In this document: positions 49,190-58,672 of the stretch, piece after piece | Numbering within the stretch: the stretch's first letter is position 1 | Layout of the letters: each line of letters opens with the position of its first letter | Assembly (NCBI GenBank): GCA_004299095.1 | Contig: SCQQ01000005.1 | Span: forward strand, 1-64,000 | DNA length: 64,000 bases | Origin: Burkholderiaceae bacterium | Lineage (GTDB): Bacteria; Pseudomonadota; Gammaproteobacteria; Burkholderiales; Burkholderiaceae_C | Direction of reading: 5' to 3' | Notes under the pieces: model-generated | Databases searched by the model: none | Seen by the model: only the letters and a program-made list of their open reading frames with translations | Told to the model about the DNA's origin: nothing | Translations under genes and position numbers: made by a program

Positions 49190-49672
49190 ATGACCATGTC
49201 CAAACCCGTCTTCACCACCTTCGCAGTCGCCTGCGCGATGGCTTTGCCGATGCTGGCCCACAGCCGACCGGTGACGATTTCGACCACCCTGAAGAACTAC
49301 GGCGGCAACGGCGCCTATCTGGCCGTTTACCTGACCGATGCCAAAGGCGCCTACGCCCGCACCTTGTGGGTGGCCGGCGGCAAGGCCAAGTATTACAAGC
49401 ATCTGAGCGACTGGACGCGTCTGTCCGCTGGCGACGCCAAGCGGCTCGACGGCGTCACCGGCGCGAGCGTCGGCGCCGGACGGACGCTGAAGGTCACCGC
49501 CGACCTGGCCGATGCGTTGATCGACGCCGGCTACGAAATCCGCGTGGACGCGGCGGCCGAAGACATGCGCGAAAGCCCGTCGGAAGTGCGCGTGCCGCTG
49601 ACCGCGGGCGGCAGTGGCAAGGCGCAGGCGGGAAAGCAGTACATCCAGTCGCTCACCTACCAACTGCAGTGA
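49190..49672 (+). CDS. DUF2271 periplasmic protein
   Basis: A 160-residue protein starting at ATG 49190 (MTMSKPVF) with ribosome site AAGGAG; 49196 is possible too. The signal peptide ends near MLAHSRP. The mature part matches DUF2271: VTISTTLKNYGGNGAYLAVYLTDAKGAYARTLWVAGGKAKYYKHLSDW. Such proteins are regularly encoded with PepSY-type membrane flavoreductases and ApbE, and are thought to carry flavin or redox function, but no biochemical role is established to my knowledge. It sits 20 bases after the PepSY gene. Confidence 0.85.
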   Translation: MTMSKPVFTTFAVACAMALPMLAHSRPVTISTTLKNYGGNGAYLAVYLTDAKGAYARTLWVAGGKAKYYKHLSDWTRLSAGDAKRLDGVTGASVGAGRTLKVTADLADALIDAGYEIRVDAAAEDMRESPSEVRVPLTAGGSGKAQAGKQYIQSLTYQLQ

Positions 49673-49779
49673 CGACCCTGAGCGTGTTGCGCCCCGACCC
49701 GCGTTGACGCAAGTCGACCGGATGAAGTGGTGCGAGCGCTGCAAACCGACGGTCCCACCAAATCACGGAGAAGGACACC

Positions 49780-51984
49780 ATGACTTGGCGATTCCTGCAC
49801 CGCTGGCTCGGACTCGTGGCCGGCAGCGTGGCGCTGGTGCTCGGCATCAGCGGCGTCATTCTCGCGTCCTATGCCACGATCGATGCGTGGCGATCGGTAC
49901 CGGCTGCAGCCGATCTTCCCATCTCGACCCTCGCTGAGCGCGTAGCGCGCACCGTCAAGGGCGCCGAGCAGATCCGGCGCCTGCCCTCGGGCGACGTCGT
50001 CGTCTATTCATTTGACGGCGGCCAGGCCCGAACCGCGCGCATCGACCCGCTTGATGGCCGGGTGTTGGGCAGCTACCAACCCCCGGCCCTGTCGCGCTGG
50101 GTGAAAAACCTGCACCGCACCTTCCTCCTTGGTGACGCCGGGCGAGTTCTGGGCGCGAGCGTGGCGCTGGCGATGCTGTTGTTGTCGACTTCAGGGCTGG
50201 TGTTGATGGCACGCCGCATGGGTGGCTGGCGGCGCCTCGCTGGGCGCGTGCGCGGCAGCACGCTGCAACGCGTGCACGTGGTGACGGGACGCGTGGCGGT
50301 CGGGGTGCTGGCGCTCACTTCGGTCACCGCGCTCTACATGAGCGCTGCAACCTTCAGCCTGGTTCCCGTGGAAAGCAGCGACGACCCGGACGTCACGTCG
50401 CAAGCAGCAACCGCTGGCGATCTGCCGGCGATCGAGCTGCCGCTGCTGCAAACGCTTCGCGTCCGGGATTTGCGCAAGCTGAGCTTCCCGTCCGCGAGCG
50501 ACCCGCAAGACACCTGGGAAGTGGCGACCAACCAGGGTTCTGGCTGGATCGACCGCCACACCGGAAAAACCCTGGCCTGGGCGAACGCAGCGCCCGCGCA
50601 ACGCATTTACGACTGGGTGCTGCTGCTGCACACCGGTGACGGGGCGTGGGTGTGGGCGCTGGTGCTGGCCGCGATGGGCGCGAGCATTCCGCTCTTCTGG
50701 GCGACCGGCTTGTTGCTGTGGCGGCAGGCGCGGCGCCAGACGCCAAAAATCCGTGACAACAGCGCGCTGCGCGGCGCCGAAGTACTGCTTTTCGTGGCAA
50801 GCGAAAGCGGCTCCACTTGGGGCTTTGCGGAAGCCCTGCACCGCGCGTTCGTCCAAGCGGGGCAGCGCGTGCACACCGGCGGGCTGGAACGTTTCCAGGC
50901 CGGATCGGCCCGGCAAATTTTCGTCCTGGCCGCCACCTACGGCGACGGCCAGGCGCCGGCGCATGCGGCGCGAGCATTGGAGCGCATCGCCGCGCAGCCC
51001 GCCAGCGCGGCCCCGGTCACCGTGCTGGGCTTTGGTGACCGCCAGTTTGGCGCCTTTTGCGCTTTTGCCGAAGCGCTCGACAAGCAGCTCCGCGTCCAGG
51101 GTTGGGGTGAGACGTTGCCGCTGGAGCGCATTCACCAGCAGTCGGCGCAACAGTTCGCGCGCTGGGGCGAAACGCTTGCCAAGGCGCTGCGCCAGCCGCT
51201 GCGAATCGATTACGTGCCACGCGTGCCGCCGACCACGACGCTCACGCTCGTATCGCGCCAGGACTTTGCCGGCGGCGCGGGCCAGCCGGCGGCCATCCTG
51301 CGGTTCGCCTGGCCGCGGCAGGGAACCCTTGCATGGCTCTCCGGGCGCGCGCTGCCGCACTTTGCCGCCGGTGACCTCGTCGGCATCGTGGCGCCGGACG
51401 TCAGCGTGCCACGCTACTACTCCCTGGCTTCGAGCTGGCGCGACGGATTCCTTGAAATCTGCGTGCGCAAGCTGCCGGAAGGCGTGTGCTCGGTTTTCCT
51501 GCATGCACTCAAACCCGGCGACACCGTCCAGGTTTTCATCAAGGCCAACCCCGGCTTCACGCTCGAGCGATCGCACGCCCCGGTGTTGCTGATCGGCGCC
51601 GGCACCGGCGTCGCGCCGCTCGCCGGTTTCATTCGCGGCAACCGCAAGCGCCATCCCATGCACTTGTTTTTCGGCTCGCGCGATCCGGCCAAGGACTTCT
51701 ATTTCGGGCACGAAATCGAGCGCTGGCTCGATGCCGGCCAACTCGCCAGCCTGCGCACCGCGTTCTCGCGGACGCCGGAGGGCGGCGGCTACGTGCAGGA
51801 CGCGCTGCGCCGCGATGCCAAACGCATTCAGGAACTCGCGGCCCAGGGTGCCATCGTCCGCGTCTGCGGCAGCCGCCCGATGGCGCAAGGCGTGGTCGAC
51901 GCGCTCAACGACATCCTGGGCGCGGTGAAGCTCAGCGTGCAACAACTCAAGGCCGGTGGGCGCTATGCCGAAGACGTGTTTTGA
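49780..51984 (+). CDS. PepSY-TM / flavodoxin / FNR-like membrane flavoreductase fusion
   Basis: A 734-residue fusion. Residues 1-330 form a PepSY-associated membrane region with four helices (LHRWLGLVAGSVALVLGISGVIL, GRVLGASVALAMLLLSTSGLVLMA, RVAVGVLALTSVTALYMSAA, ALVLAAMGASIPLFWATGLLLW). Residues 345-480 are flavodoxin-like (EVLLFVASESGSTWGFAEAL, ATYGDGQAP). Residues 490-734 are a ferredoxin-NADP reductase-like module with FAD site RYYSLASSW and NADPH site LLIGAGTGVAPLAGF. This is the sulfite reductase flavoprotein-like arrangement fused to a membrane part, so NADPH electrons may cross the inner membrane to periplasmic flavin or metal. Confidence 0.9.
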   Translation: MTWRFLHRWLGLVAGSVALVLGISGVILASYATIDAWRSVPAAADLPISTLAERVARTVKGAEQIRRLPSGDVVVYSFDGGQARTARIDPLDGRVLGSYQPPALSRWVKNLHRTFLLGDAGRVLGASVALAMLLLSTSGLVLMARRMGGWRRLAGRVRGSTLQRVHVVTGRVAVGVLALTSVTALYMSAATFSLVPVESSDDPDVTSQAATAGDLPAIELPLLQTLRVRDLRKLSFPSASDPQDTWEVATNQGSGWIDRHTGKTLAWANAAPAQRIYDWVLLLHTGDGAWVWALVLAAMGASIPLFWATGLLLWRQARRQTPKIRDNSALRGAEVLLFVASESGSTWGFAEALHRAFVQAGQRVHTGGLERFQAGSARQIFVLAATYGDGQAPAHAARALERIAAQPASAAPVTVLGFGDRQFGAFCAFAEALDKQLRVQGWGETLPLERIHQQSAQQFARWGETLAKALRQPLRIDYVPRVPPTTTLTLVSRQDFAGGAGQPAAILRFAWPRQGTLAWLSGRALPHFAAGDLVGIVAPDVSVPRYYSLASSWRDGFLEICVRKLPEGVCSVFLHALKPGDTVQVFIKANPGFTLERSHAPVLLIGAGTGVAPLAGFIRGNRKRHPMHLFFGSRDPAKDFYFGHEIERWLDAGQLASLRTAFSRTPEGGGYVQDALRRDAKRIQELAAQGAIVRVCGSRPMAQGVVDALNDILGAVKLSVQQLKAGGRYAEDVF

Positions 51985-52969
51985 CTCGACTTCCCGGCAG
52001 CTTTCAGGCGCGTCTGACGGTCGGACAAGGCTGAAGCTGAGCGGCCCGACGATGGGCACGCGTTGGTCGCTCGTCTGCGATGCCGGCCCGGCCGTGAATG
52101 CCGCCGACCTGCAGCGCGCGCTCGCTGCCGCCGTGGACGAAGTCGATTGCCAGATGTCGCCCTGGAAGCCCGACAGCGACCTGATGCGCCTCAACGCAGC
52201 GCCGCCAGAACAGTGGGTCGCGCTGCCGGCGGCAACGGTCGAAGTGCTCGCCCGTGCGCTCGAAGTCTCGCGGCAAAGCGCGGGCGCCTTCGACCCCGCG
52301 GTGGGAGCGCTGGTCAACGCCTGGGGCTTCGGCGCGGCGCGCGCCGCGCCCGACACAGTAGCGATCCGTTCTGCCCGCTCAGAGGGCGGGCGGCCCGCGT
52401 ATCGCTGGCTGGAGCTGGATCACGCCGCCGGCCGGGCGTGCAAGCGCGCGCCATTCAAGCTCGACTTGTGCGGCGTCGCCAAAGGCTACGCGGTCGATCG
52501 CATGGTCGCGGTGCTGCAAAAACGCGGTGTGGCGCATGCGCTCGCTGCCATCGACGGCGAGCTGCGCGCCATCGGCAGCCAGGCGGACGGCCGCCCTTGG
52601 GCGGTGGCGCTGGAGAGCCCGCTGGACGACCAACGGGCTGTGCACGCCGTCATCGAAGTGCAGGACCTGGCGCTCGCAACCTCGGGCGACTACCGGCATT
52701 TCGTGCAGGCCGGCAGCGTGCGCATCGCCCACACCATGGACGGACGCGCAGGCGTGCCGGTGAACAACGGCGTCGCCTCGGTCACGGTGCTGGCGCGCGA
52801 CTGCATGAGCGCCGACGCCTGGGCCACCGCGCTGCTCGTGGCAGGAGCGGACGAAGGCCTGGCGCTGGCGCAGCGCTTCGGCCTGGAGGTGCTGTTCCTG
52901 CTGCGGCGCGACGGACAATTGGTCGAACTCGGCTTGGGGCGCTTTGCGGCGTTGCCGTCCCCGCAGTGA
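51965..52969 (+). CDS. apbE: FAD:protein FMN transferase
   Basis: A 334-residue ApbE/Ftp-family enzyme that attaches FMN to a Thr or Ser of target proteins in the periplasm. The ATG at 51965 overlaps the flavoreductase gene by 20 bases. Conserved segments: GPTMGTRWSLV, the early MSPWKPDSDLMRLN, GAFDPAVGALVNAWGFG, LDLCGVAKGYAVDRM and metal/FAD site ALATSGDYRHF...HTMDGRAGVPV. No clear signal peptide is seen; secretion may depend on an unusual N-terminus or the enzyme may act in the cytoplasm. Its target may be the DUF2271 or flavoreductase partner. Confidence 0.93.
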   Translation: MPKTCFDSTSRQLSGASDGRTRLKLSGPTMGTRWSLVCDAGPAVNAADLQRALAAAVDEVDCQMSPWKPDSDLMRLNAAPPEQWVALPAATVEVLARALEVSRQSAGAFDPAVGALVNAWGFGAARAAPDTVAIRSARSEGGRPAYRWLELDHAAGRACKRAPFKLDLCGVAKGYAVDRMVAVLQKRGVAHALAAIDGELRAIGSQADGRPWAVALESPLDDQRAVHAVIEVQDLALATSGDYRHFVQAGSVRIAHTMDGRAGVPVNNGVASVTVLARDCMSADAWATALLVAGADEGLALAQRFGLEVLFLLRRDGQLVELGLGRFAALPSPQ

Positions 52970-53287
52970 GACGGGCCGGACGAACCGCAAATTCGGGCGT
53001 ATCGAACGCCCTCTTGGCGCCGCGTTCGTTCGCTTGGAAAAAACCTGATCGAGATTGCGCCACGAAGCGTGCGCCGGCCTGGAAGCCGCAGTGCGCCTCG
53101 CCACCCTCGAATTCCGCTCTCCACCGGCTGTGGAAGTGGAGTGGAGCAGAGCCGGGCCGGAACGGGGCGTTGACGCCCATTCGTCGTCGTGAGCGCACCA
53201 ATAGACCTTTCAATCTTCAAGGTTTTGATCGAGCGCGTCGTTATCTATAAGATAGTAACTACTCACTATCTTCTATCACGCGATGCC
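52970..53287. other. Intergenic region upstream of the TetR-exporter operon
   Basis: No gene is visible in these 318 bases. The only structured element is the AT-rich palindrome at 53249-53272 just before the TetR gene. A FNR-like half TTGAT-CGAG-CGC at 53225 lacks the CAA end and was not counted. Confidence 0.55.
53249..53272. promoter_or_regulatory. TetR-type operator of the HlyD-ABC exporter operon
   Basis: A perfect 8-bp inverted repeat AAGATAGT-N8-ACTATCTT in an AT-rich island, 16 bases before the TetR start. Its centre and flanks (TATAAGATAGT) also contain -10-like sequence, so binding would block transcription. Confidence 0.7.
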
Positions 53288-53896
53288 ATGAATGAACCGA
53301 ACCATTACCTGTCCGCAGACGATCGGCGCGCTGCCACGGTGGGCGCAGTCGTCGAACTCGCCGCCGAGCAAAACCCGGCGCAAATCACCACCGCCGTGAT
53401 CGCCCAGCACATGGGCGTCACGCAGGGCGCGCTGTTCCGCCACTTCCAGAACAAGGACGCCATCCTGCAGGCGACCATGGCGTGGGTGAGCAAACGCCTG
53501 CTCGCGCGCGTCGACCGGGCGGCGCGCGGTGCGGCGTCGCCGCTGGCGGCACTGGAGGCGATCTTCCGGACGCATACCGATTTCCTGGCGAAGTACCCGG
53601 GAGTCCCGCGCATGGTGTTCGGCCAGTTGCAGCGGCCTGAAAAGACCGCCGCCAAGGAACTGGTGCAGTCCATGCTGGCGCGGTACGGCGCACGAGTGCG
53701 CACGCTCCTCGCCGACGGCAAGGCGAGCGGGGAACTCGATGCCGCACTCGACGTGGATGCCGCGGCGCTGCTGTTCATCGGAACGATCCAGGGGCTCGTC
53801 ATGCAGTCGCTGCTGGCGGACGATCCCCGGCGCATCCACACGGGCGCTGCGCCGGCGTTTGCCATCTACCGTCGCGGCATCGCGAGCGCCTCATGA
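53288..53896 (+). CDS. TetR-family regulator of the exporter operon
   Basis: A 202-residue repressor. The ATG at 53288 (MNEPNHYLSADDRRAA) was chosen because the palindromic operator lies directly before it. The helix-turn-helix is ITTAVIAQHMGVTQGALFRHFQNKDAIL, about residues 34-60. The C-terminal domain has the usual TetR ligand-binding helices. It overlaps the HlyD gene by 4 bases (ATGA) and is thus the first gene of the operon it probably represses. Confidence 0.92.
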   Translation: MNEPNHYLSADDRRAATVGAVVELAAEQNPAQITTAVIAQHMGVTQGALFRHFQNKDAILQATMAWVSKRLLARVDRAARGAASPLAALEAIFRTHTDFLAKYPGVPRMVFGQLQRPEKTAAKELVQSMLARYGARVRTLLADGKASGELDAALDVDAAALLFIGTIQGLVMQSLLADDPRRIHTGAAPAFAIYRRGIASAS

Positions 53897-55044
53897 AATT
53901 CCCGCGTCTGCAACGCCGCACGCTGGCACTGATCGCGGTGACGCTGCCGCTGGCGCTGGCCTTCATTTACGTCGCCGTGCGCTCCGGACCGCTGGCGCCA
54001 GTGGCCGTCACGGTCACGACGGTCGAATCCCAAGGCATCACGCCTGCGCTGGCCGGCATTGGCACGGTACAGGCGCGCTACACCTACAAGATCGGCCCAA
54101 CCGCAGCCGGACGCGTGCTGCGGCTCGACGTGCACGTCGGCGATACGGTCAAGGCCGGTCAAGTGCTGGGGGAAATGGATCCGGTTGACCTGGATGCACG
54201 TCTGCGCGCGCAGCAAGCGACGATCAAGAGCGCCGACGCCGCGGCGCGCCAGTCCGAAACCCGGCAGTCCTTTGCCCGCACGCAGGCCACGCGTTATGCG
54301 CAACTGCTGGCCGTCAAGGGCACCAGCGAGGAAGTCGCCGTCACCAAGCGGCAGGACCTGACGCTGGCCGACGCCGCACTGGCTGCGGCGCGTGCTGACA
54401 GCGCGCGACTGCGGGCGGAGTTGCAGGCGTTGCGTGCGCAGCGCGACAACCTCAAGCTGGTTGCGCCGGTGGCCGGCCTGGTGACGGCGCGCGACGTCGA
54501 TCCCGGAACCACCGTGGTCGCAGGCCAGGCGGTGGTCGAGCTGATCGACCCGGCGAGCCTGTGGGTCGATGCGCGCTTCGACCAGATCAGCGCCGCGGGC
54601 CTCGCCGCCGGCCTGCCCGCGCGCATCGCGCTGCGTTCCGGCCAGAACCGGAGTGTCGACGGCCGCGTGCTGCGCGTCGAACCGCGCGCCGACGCCGTGA
54701 CCGAGGAAACGCTGGCCAAGACCACCTTCGACGAACTGCCGAACGTGCTGCCGCCCATCGGCGAGCTCGCCGAAGTCACGGTGCAACTGGCCCCGCTGCC
54801 GGCCGCGCCGACGATCCCCAACGCCGCTCTCCGCACCGTGGGCGGTAAGCGCGGCGTCTGGAAAGTCGTGCACAGCGCCCTGAAGTTCACGCCCATCGAG
54901 GTCGGGCGCTCCGACCTCGAGGGCCGGGTGCAGGTACGCGCGGGACTCGCGGCGGGTGATCGCGTGGTCGTCTACGGCGAGAAGCCGCTCACCACGAGGA
55001 GCCGGATCCACGTGGTCGAGCGCCTGCCTGGAGTGGCGCCATGA
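53893..55044 (+). CDS. HlyD-family periplasmic adaptor (DevB-like)
   Basis: A 383-residue adaptor. An N-terminal signal anchor (LALIAVTLPLALAFIYVAV) is followed by lipoyl half IGPTAAGRVLRLDVHVGDTVKAGQVLGEMD, a coiled coil (about residues 95-180) and second lipoyl half LKLVAPVAGLVTARDVDPG, then the beta-barrel part. With the FtsX-like permease and the ATPase it forms an ABC exporter of the DevBCA/MacAB-like type. It overlaps both neighbours by 4 bases. Confidence 0.9.
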   Translation: MKFPRLQRRTLALIAVTLPLALAFIYVAVRSGPLAPVAVTVTTVESQGITPALAGIGTVQARYTYKIGPTAAGRVLRLDVHVGDTVKAGQVLGEMDPVDLDARLRAQQATIKSADAAARQSETRQSFARTQATRYAQLLAVKGTSEEVAVTKRQDLTLADAALAAARADSARLRAELQALRAQRDNLKLVAPVAGLVTARDVDPGTTVVAGQAVVELIDPASLWVDARFDQISAAGLAAGLPARIALRSGQNRSVDGRVLRVEPRADAVTEETLAKTTFDELPNVLPPIGELAEVTVQLAPLPAAPTIPNAALRTVGGKRGVWKVVHSALKFTPIEVGRSDLEGRVQVRAGLAAGDRVVVYGEKPLTTRSRIHVVERLPGVAP

Positions 55045-56240
55045 TCAGCCTGGCCGGGCGCGACATCCTCCATGCTTGGGGAAAATTCATTTTCACGGGC
55101 GTCGGCCTGGGCCTGCTGATCGGCGTGACGCTGACCATGGCCGGCGTCTATCGCGGTATGGTCGACGACGGCGAGGTGCTGCTCGATGCGAGCGGCGCCG
55201 ACCTGTGGGTGGTGCAGAAAGACACGCTCGGGCCCTACGCCGAATCGTCCAGCATCCCGGACGACTTGTGGCGCAGCATCCGCACCACGCCTGGCGTGGC
55301 GCAAGCGGCGAACGTCACCTACCTCACCATGCAGGTGCGCCAGGGCAACCGCGACGTGCGCGCCATGGTGGTCGGCATCACTGCGGGCGAACCGGGTGAC
55401 CCGGGTTGGCCGCCTCAGCTCGTTGCCGGACGCCAGATCACGCGCGGCCATTACGAAGCGGTGGCCGACGTGGCCAGCGGCTTTGCGTTGGGCGACGTGC
55501 TCACGATCCGGCGCAACCACTTCACCGTGGTGGGGCTGACGCGGCGCATGGTGTCGTCGAGCGGCGACCCGATGGTGTTCATTCCGCTCAAGGACGCGCA
55601 GGAGGCGCAATTCCTCAAGGACAACGACGCCATCCTGATGCAGCGCCGCCGCACCGAAGCCAATCCCGCCTTCAACCGCGCCGGCGTGCCCGGCTTGCTG
55701 GATGCGGTGCTCGCCTCGCAAACCACCAACAGCCAGGTGAACGCCGTGCTGGTGCGCATCCGGCCCGAATTCACGCCCGAACAGGTGGCCGCGCCGATCC
55801 GCCGCTGGCAGCGCCTGACGGTCTACGACCGCGCGCAAATGCAGAACATCCTGCTGACCAAGCTCATCGCCACTTCGGCCAAGCAAATCGGCATGTTCCT
55901 GGTGATCCTGGCGGTGGTCTGCGCGGCCATCGTCGCCTTCATCATCTACACGCTGACGATGGACAAGATCCGCGAGATCGCGGTCCTCAAGCTGATCGGC
56001 ACGCGCAACCGCACGATCGCCGGAATGATCCTGCAGCAGGCGCTGGTCCTCGGGGTGATCGGCTTCGTTGTCGGCAAGATCAGCGCCACGTTTGCGGCGC
56101 CGGTTTTCCCGAAATACGTCCTGCTCGTTCCCCGGGATTCGATCGCCGGCCTGTTTGCCGTGCTCGCCATCTGCGTCGTCGCCAGCATCGTCGCCATCCG
56201 CATGGCGCTCAAGGTCGATCCAGCCGAAGCGATCGGATGA
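55041..56240 (+). CDS. ABC exporter permease (FtsX/DevC-like)
   Basis: A 399-residue membrane protein. The first helix lies at residues 13-32 (KFIFTGVGLGLLIGVTLTMAG), then a large periplasmic domain of about 230 residues, then three C-terminal helices (QIGMFLVILAVVCAAIVAFIIYTL; ALVLGVIGFVVGKISATFA; AVLAICVVASIVAIRMALKVDPAEAIG). The end P-A-E-A-I is the FtsX family signature. It works with the ATPase that follows 4 bases later and the HlyD protein before it. Confidence 0.9.
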   Translation: MISLAGRDILHAWGKFIFTGVGLGLLIGVTLTMAGVYRGMVDDGEVLLDASGADLWVVQKDTLGPYAESSSIPDDLWRSIRTTPGVAQAANVTYLTMQVRQGNRDVRAMVVGITAGEPGDPGWPPQLVAGRQITRGHYEAVADVASGFALGDVLTIRRNHFTVVGLTRRMVSSSGDPMVFIPLKDAQEAQFLKDNDAILMQRRRTEANPAFNRAGVPGLLDAVLASQTTNSQVNAVLVRIRPEFTPEQVAAPIRRWQRLTVYDRAQMQNILLTKLIATSAKQIGMFLVILAVVCAAIVAFIIYTLTMDKIREIAVLKLIGTRNRTIAGMILQQALVLGVIGFVVGKISATFAAPVFPKYVLLVPRDSIAGLFAVLAICVVASIVAIRMALKVDPAEAIG

Positions 56241-56244
56241 CGCG

Positions 56245-56955
56245 ATGAACGCCAAAGGCATCCGCATCGAAAACCTGAGCAAGCGCTACGGCTCGGGCGA
56301 CACCGCCGTGCTGGCGCTCAAGGACGTGAACATGCAGGTCGCGCCGGGCGAAGTGGTCGGCCTGATCGGTCCTTCCGGCTCGGGCAAGAGCACACTGCTC
56401 AAGTGCCTGGGCGCGGTGATCGACCCGACCGCAGGTCGGATGACGCTGGGCGAGGAAGTGATTTACGACAACGGCTGGAAAGTGCGCGACCTGCGGGCGT
56501 TGCGCCGCGACCGGATCGGCTTCGTCTTCCAGTCGCCGTATCTCATTCCGTTCCTCGACGTCACCGACAACGTCGCGCTCTTGCCCATGCTGGCCGGCGT
56601 GGGCAATGCCGAAGCGCGCCGGCGGGCGCTCGACCTGCTCACCGCGCTCGACGTCCAGCACCGCGCGGGCGCAATGCCGGCGCAGCTTTCGGGCGGCGAG
56701 CAGCAGCGCGTGGCGATCGCCCGCGGGCTGGTCAACCGGCCGCCGGTGGTTCTGGCCGACGAGCCGACCGCGCCGCTGGATTCCACGCGCGCGATGGCGG
56801 TGGTGCGCATCTTGAACGAGATGGCGCACAAGTACGAAACCGCAGTCATCGTCGTCACGCACGACGAAAAAATCATCCCGACCTTCAAGCGCATCTACCA
56901 CATTCGCGACGGCGCCACGCAAGAAGAAGCGGGCGAAGGCCGCAGCTTCGATTGA
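56245..56955 (+). CDS. ABC exporter ATPase (LolD/DevA-like)
   Basis: A 236-residue ATP-binding protein. Walker A GPSGSGKST, Q-loop VFQSPYL, signature LSGGEQQRVAIARG, Walker B VVLADEPTAPLD and switch His in VVTHDEKI are all present. The usual DEPTA-N/S-LD position has Pro (TAPLD). It belongs to the MacB/LolD/DevA branch. It follows the permease at 4 bases and precedes the channel gene by 47 bases. Confidence 0.95.
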   Translation: MNAKGIRIENLSKRYGSGDTAVLALKDVNMQVAPGEVVGLIGPSGSGKSTLLKCLGAVIDPTAGRMTLGEEVIYDNGWKVRDLRALRRDRIGFVFQSPYLIPFLDVTDNVALLPMLAGVGNAEARRRALDLLTALDVQHRAGAMPAQLSGGEQQRVAIARGLVNRPPVVLADEPTAPLDSTRAMAVVRILNEMAHKYETAVIVVTHDEKIIPTFKRIYHIRDGATQEEAGEGRSFD

Positions 56956-57002
56956 ACGCGACCGGCTTTCCGCCCAGCGCCATCCATCCAAGGAACAGCC
57001 CA

Positions 57003-58523
57003 ATGGTCCACCTCGACTCCATCCGCCGCCTCCCGCCCGAACGCGGTCGCGTGACCGCCTGCGCGCGTTGCCGCCCGGCGCTCACGCTGCTCATGGCCGC
57101 AGCGCTTGCCGCCTGCAGTGCCGGCCCGGATTTCCGCCGGCCATCCCCTCCGGCAGTCTCGGCCTACACGGCCGCACCTGTCCCGGCAGTGACCGCATCG
57201 GCACCGACCCGCCTGGGTGCGGCGCAGCATCTGGTTGCCGCCACGCAGGTGAGCGCGGAGTGGTGGCGCGCGCTCGGCAACGCCGATCTCGACGCCTGGA
57301 TCGACCAGGCCCTGATCGCCAGTCCGACCCTGGCCGCCGCGCAGGCGACGCTGCGCCAGGCCCGCGAGCTGTACGCGGCCCAGGCTGGCGCAACGTCGTA
57401 TCCGCAAGTCGATGCCAGTGCCGGTGCCAGCCGCCAGCGCATGAACCCCGCCGCGCTCGGACAAGCGGGTGCTGCCCGCGACTTCGAGCTCTACAACGCC
57501 GGCATCGGCGTGCGCTACCGGCTCGATTTGGCCGGCGGCAACCGGCGCGCGCTCGAAGCGTTGGCGGCGCGCAGCGAATACCGCCGCCACGAACTCGACG
57601 GTGCGCGCCTCGCCCTGGCAGCGCAAATCACCAGCACGGCGATCACCGACGCCCGGTTGGCAGGACAAATCGCGGCCACTGAGACACAGTTGCAGGCGCA
57701 GGACGAACAGATGGAGGTGACGCGCCAGCGTGTCGCGCTTGGCCAGGCGGCGGCAAGCGAACTGCTGGCGCTGCGCGCGCAAACCGAGCAACTGCGCGCC
57801 ACCCTGCCAACGCTGCAAAAGCAGCGTGAGCAAAGCGAACACCTGCTCGCCATGCTGGCCGGGCAAGCCCCGGGCGCGGCCCGAGTACCTGCCTTCACGC
57901 TGGATCGCTTCACGCTGCCCGCCGAACTGCCGCTGATCGTCCCCTCCGAACTGGTTCGCCGCCGTCCCGATATTCGCGGCGCCGAAGCGCTGCTGCACGC
58001 CGCCAACGCGGACTACGGCGTGGCGGTCGCCAAGCTCTACCCGCAGATCAACCTAAGCGCCAGCCTGGGGTCGCAAGCCTTGAGCGCAGGCGCTTTGTTC
58101 GGTGGCGGCTCGGCCGTGTGGAGTCTGATCGGCCAGTTGACGCAACCGCTCTTCAATCCGGGATTGCCGGCGGAAAAGCGCGCTTCGCTCGCCGCGCTCG
58201 ATGCCGCTGCGGCCAATTACCGGGTCGTGGTACTCGGTGCGCTGCGTGAAGTTGCCGACGCGCTGCGGGCGCTGGACCATGACGCGCAAACGCTCGCCTC
58301 ATTGGCCGCCGCCGATACGGCGGCGCGAGCGGAGCTGGACAGCGTGCGCCAGCAGTACGCACTCGGCACCGCAAGTTACGTGCAAGTGCTGGTCGCGCGC
58401 CAGCAAACCGACCAGAGCCGCGGCGGCCTGGTTGCGGCGCAAGCGCAGCGCCTCACCGACAGCGTGGCGCTGCTGCAGGCGCTGGGCGGGGGCGCCACGC
58501 GCGGCGCCGATGATCCGGCGTAA
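57003..58523 (+). CDS. Outer membrane factor of the ABC exporter (NodT family lipoprotein)
   Basis: A 506-residue outer membrane channel. The N-terminus has a lipoprotein signal with lipobox LAACS near residue 39 after an Arg-rich segment, longer than usual; the ATG at 57003 is followed by other possible starts. Two efflux-protein repeats follow, with WWRALGNADLDAWIDQALIASPTLAAAQATLRQARELY and VRRRPDIRGAEALLHAANADYGVAVAKLYPQINLSASLG. It completes the TetR-HlyD-ABC-channel operon. The next 149 bases up to 58672 hold nothing I can name. Confidence 0.92.
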   Translation: MVHLDSIRRLPPERGRVTACARCRPALTLLMAAALAACSAGPDFRRPSPPAVSAYTAAPVPAVTASAPTRLGAAQHLVAATQVSAEWWRALGNADLDAWIDQALIASPTLAAAQATLRQARELYAAQAGATSYPQVDASAGASRQRMNPAALGQAGAARDFELYNAGIGVRYRLDLAGGNRRALEALAARSEYRRHELDGARLALAAQITSTAITDARLAGQIAATETQLQAQDEQMEVTRQRVALGQAAASELLALRAQTEQLRATLPTLQKQREQSEHLLAMLAGQAPGAARVPAFTLDRFTLPAELPLIVPSELVRRRPDIRGAEALLHAANADYGVAVAKLYPQINLSASLGSQALSAGALFGGGSAVWSLIGQLTQPLFNPGLPAEKRASLAALDAAAANYRVVVLGALREVADALRALDHDAQTLASLAAADTAARAELDSVRQQYALGTASYVQVLVARQQTDQSRGGLVAAQAQRLTDSVALLQALGGGATRGADDPA

Positions 58524-58672
58524 CGTCTTCGACCCCCGGCCGACTCGGACAACGGTGCGACCATCGAGGTGGACTCGTCCGGCCACCAGCCTGGCCGTGG
58601 AATCGCGCATCCGCTCGGCGCCGCCAAATGCACCGGCCGCAGCGCCGAACGCGCTGAGACGCCGCCTTGGCG

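Noticed and set aside
53225-53238. TTGAT-CGAG-CGCGT before the exporter operon
   Set aside because: The second half lacks CAA; the TetR operator explains this promoter better.
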